Source: Pseudomonas purpurea
GTDB taxonomy: Bacteria; Pseudomonadota; Gammaproteobacteria; Pseudomonadales; Pseudomonadaceae
Length of the DNA: 64,000 bases
Direction of reading: 5' to 3'
NCBI RefSeq assembly: GCF_039908635.1
Contig: NZ_CP150918.1
Coordinates: forward strand, 2,406,001-2,470,000
The notes below the pieces were generated by a model, which was not told the origin of the DNA, did no database searches, and was given only the letters and a program-made list of their open reading frames with translations. Shown here piece by piece: positions 63,426 through 64,000 of this stretch. Position 1 is the stretch's first letter. Every line of letters begins with the position of its first letter. The position numbers and the translations under genes were made by a program.

Positions 63426-63861
63426 ATGACCAGCCTCGTCCGTGAAGTTCCCGCAGCGCCTTCGGCCATTGCGCTGATGCATTTCAGCAATCGCCTGACA
63501 TTTGAAACCGACTGTTCCGACGTTTACAGCAGTCAACAAGCCGCAGAAGTCGACTTCGTTCTAGTGGACGTGCGGGGGCCGGTTGCTTTTGAGCGTGGTC
63601 ATGTGCCGGGTGCGGTCAACATTCCGGGGCGGCTGATCACAGCGCAAGGGCTGGCTGAGTATCCGCAGAACACCTTGTTCGTGGTGTACTGCGCCGGCCC
63701 CGCACTGCAACGGTGCGAACAAGGCGGCTGTAAAACTGGCGGCCTTGGGTTATCCGGTAAAGGAAATGATCGGCGGGGTGACCGGTTGGCTGGATGAGGG
63801 CTTTACGTTGAGTCATGGGGGCGAGCAGCCCACTCGGCATGGCATCGGCTGTGAATGCTGA
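63426..63861 (+). pseudogene. Rhodanese-like sulfurtransferase, apparent +1 frameshift
   Basis: The start ATG at 63426 has TTTGGAG well placed upstream. The rhodanese domain is clear (VDFVLVDVRGPVAFERGHVP then GAVNIPGR) and the active-site cysteine is at codon 89 (63690-63692, in VVYCAG). The run CCCC at 63698-63701 holds one extra base. Corrected, the frame reads PHCNGANKAAVKLAALGYPV and ends GIGCEC at TGA 63859-63861, about 144 residues. Uncorrected it stops at 63797 with an unrelated tail just after the catalytic loop. It is divergent from the AraC-type regulator, which may control it. Confidence 0.87.
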
Positions 63862-64000
63862 GTCGGCACGTTGCTCCTATAAAGGAAGGCACTCAATTTG
63901 CAGCAAGCATGGGAGCATCGCCAGCGCGGAGCGGCTCCAATCAGTATGGAATTTCGCTGCTTGTTTTTATAATTATTTGTCGCATAAACGTAATTTGCTT

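Overview
The window is from a high-GC Pseudomonas, most likely of the P. fluorescens complex. The evidence is a giant lipopeptide-type NRPS locus with tandem thioesterases, MacAB and a LuxR regulator, glcDEF with a DUF1338 2-oxoadipate dioxygenase beside them, split aruF/aruG succinyltransferase subunits, a cobalamin-riboswitch btuB and cobF. No rRNA, tRNA, CRISPR array or intact mobile element was seen.

Layout. (1) 1-34996 (+): three co-directional NRPS genes. The first is cut by the window edge (end of one A domain, a carrier protein, then three C-A-T modules). The second has five modules and is broken by two apparent single-base insertions. The third has two modules plus two thioesterase domains. 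Signature residues read by eye give the order X-Leu-Leu-Gln-Thr-(Gln/Glu)-Leu-Val/Ile-Gln-Val/Ile-Leu. (2) 35022-38134 (+): macA and macB exporter genes; 38195-38995 (-): a LuxR-type regulator without an autoinducer domain. (3) 38996-39682: an A+T-richer gap that looks like the edge of the accessory locus. (4) 39683-45923: LysR regulator, convergent 2-oxoadipate dioxygenase (hglS), and glcD-glcE-glcF (glcD frameshifted), with an alpha/beta-hydrolase remnant before glcD. (5) 46227-47312 (+): MASE2-GGDEF diguanylate cyclase. (6) 47305-48961 (-): an operon of unknown function encoding a possible cupin-related protein, a cupin-like protein and a 65-residue peptide. (7) 49155-53085 (-): cobalamin riboswitch, btuB-type receptor, ferredoxin-like protein and periplasmic binding protein, followed by a truncated AhpD-family remnant. 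(8) 53321-60654 (-): RpiR regulator, isochorismatase-type hydrolase, glutamine-synthetase-like ligase, N-formylglutamate amidohydrolase-like protein, APC permease, aruF and a frameshifted aruG. (9) 60991-62339 (+): a histidine-phosphatase-family protein and cobF. (10) 62352-63861: a GlxA-type AraC regulator with an internal amber codon, divergent from a frameshifted rhodanese gene.

How they fit together. The NRPS genes, MacAB and LuxR form a lipopeptide production, export and regulation unit. The peptide predicted from the visible modules does not match a Pseudomonas lipopeptide I can name. The cobalamin genes are split between an uptake operon and a biosynthetic pair. Five coding frames are broken at G/C runs that contain GGCC and one by an in-frame stop, so either the assembly has systematic errors or several genes are decaying; check this before calling any of them dead.
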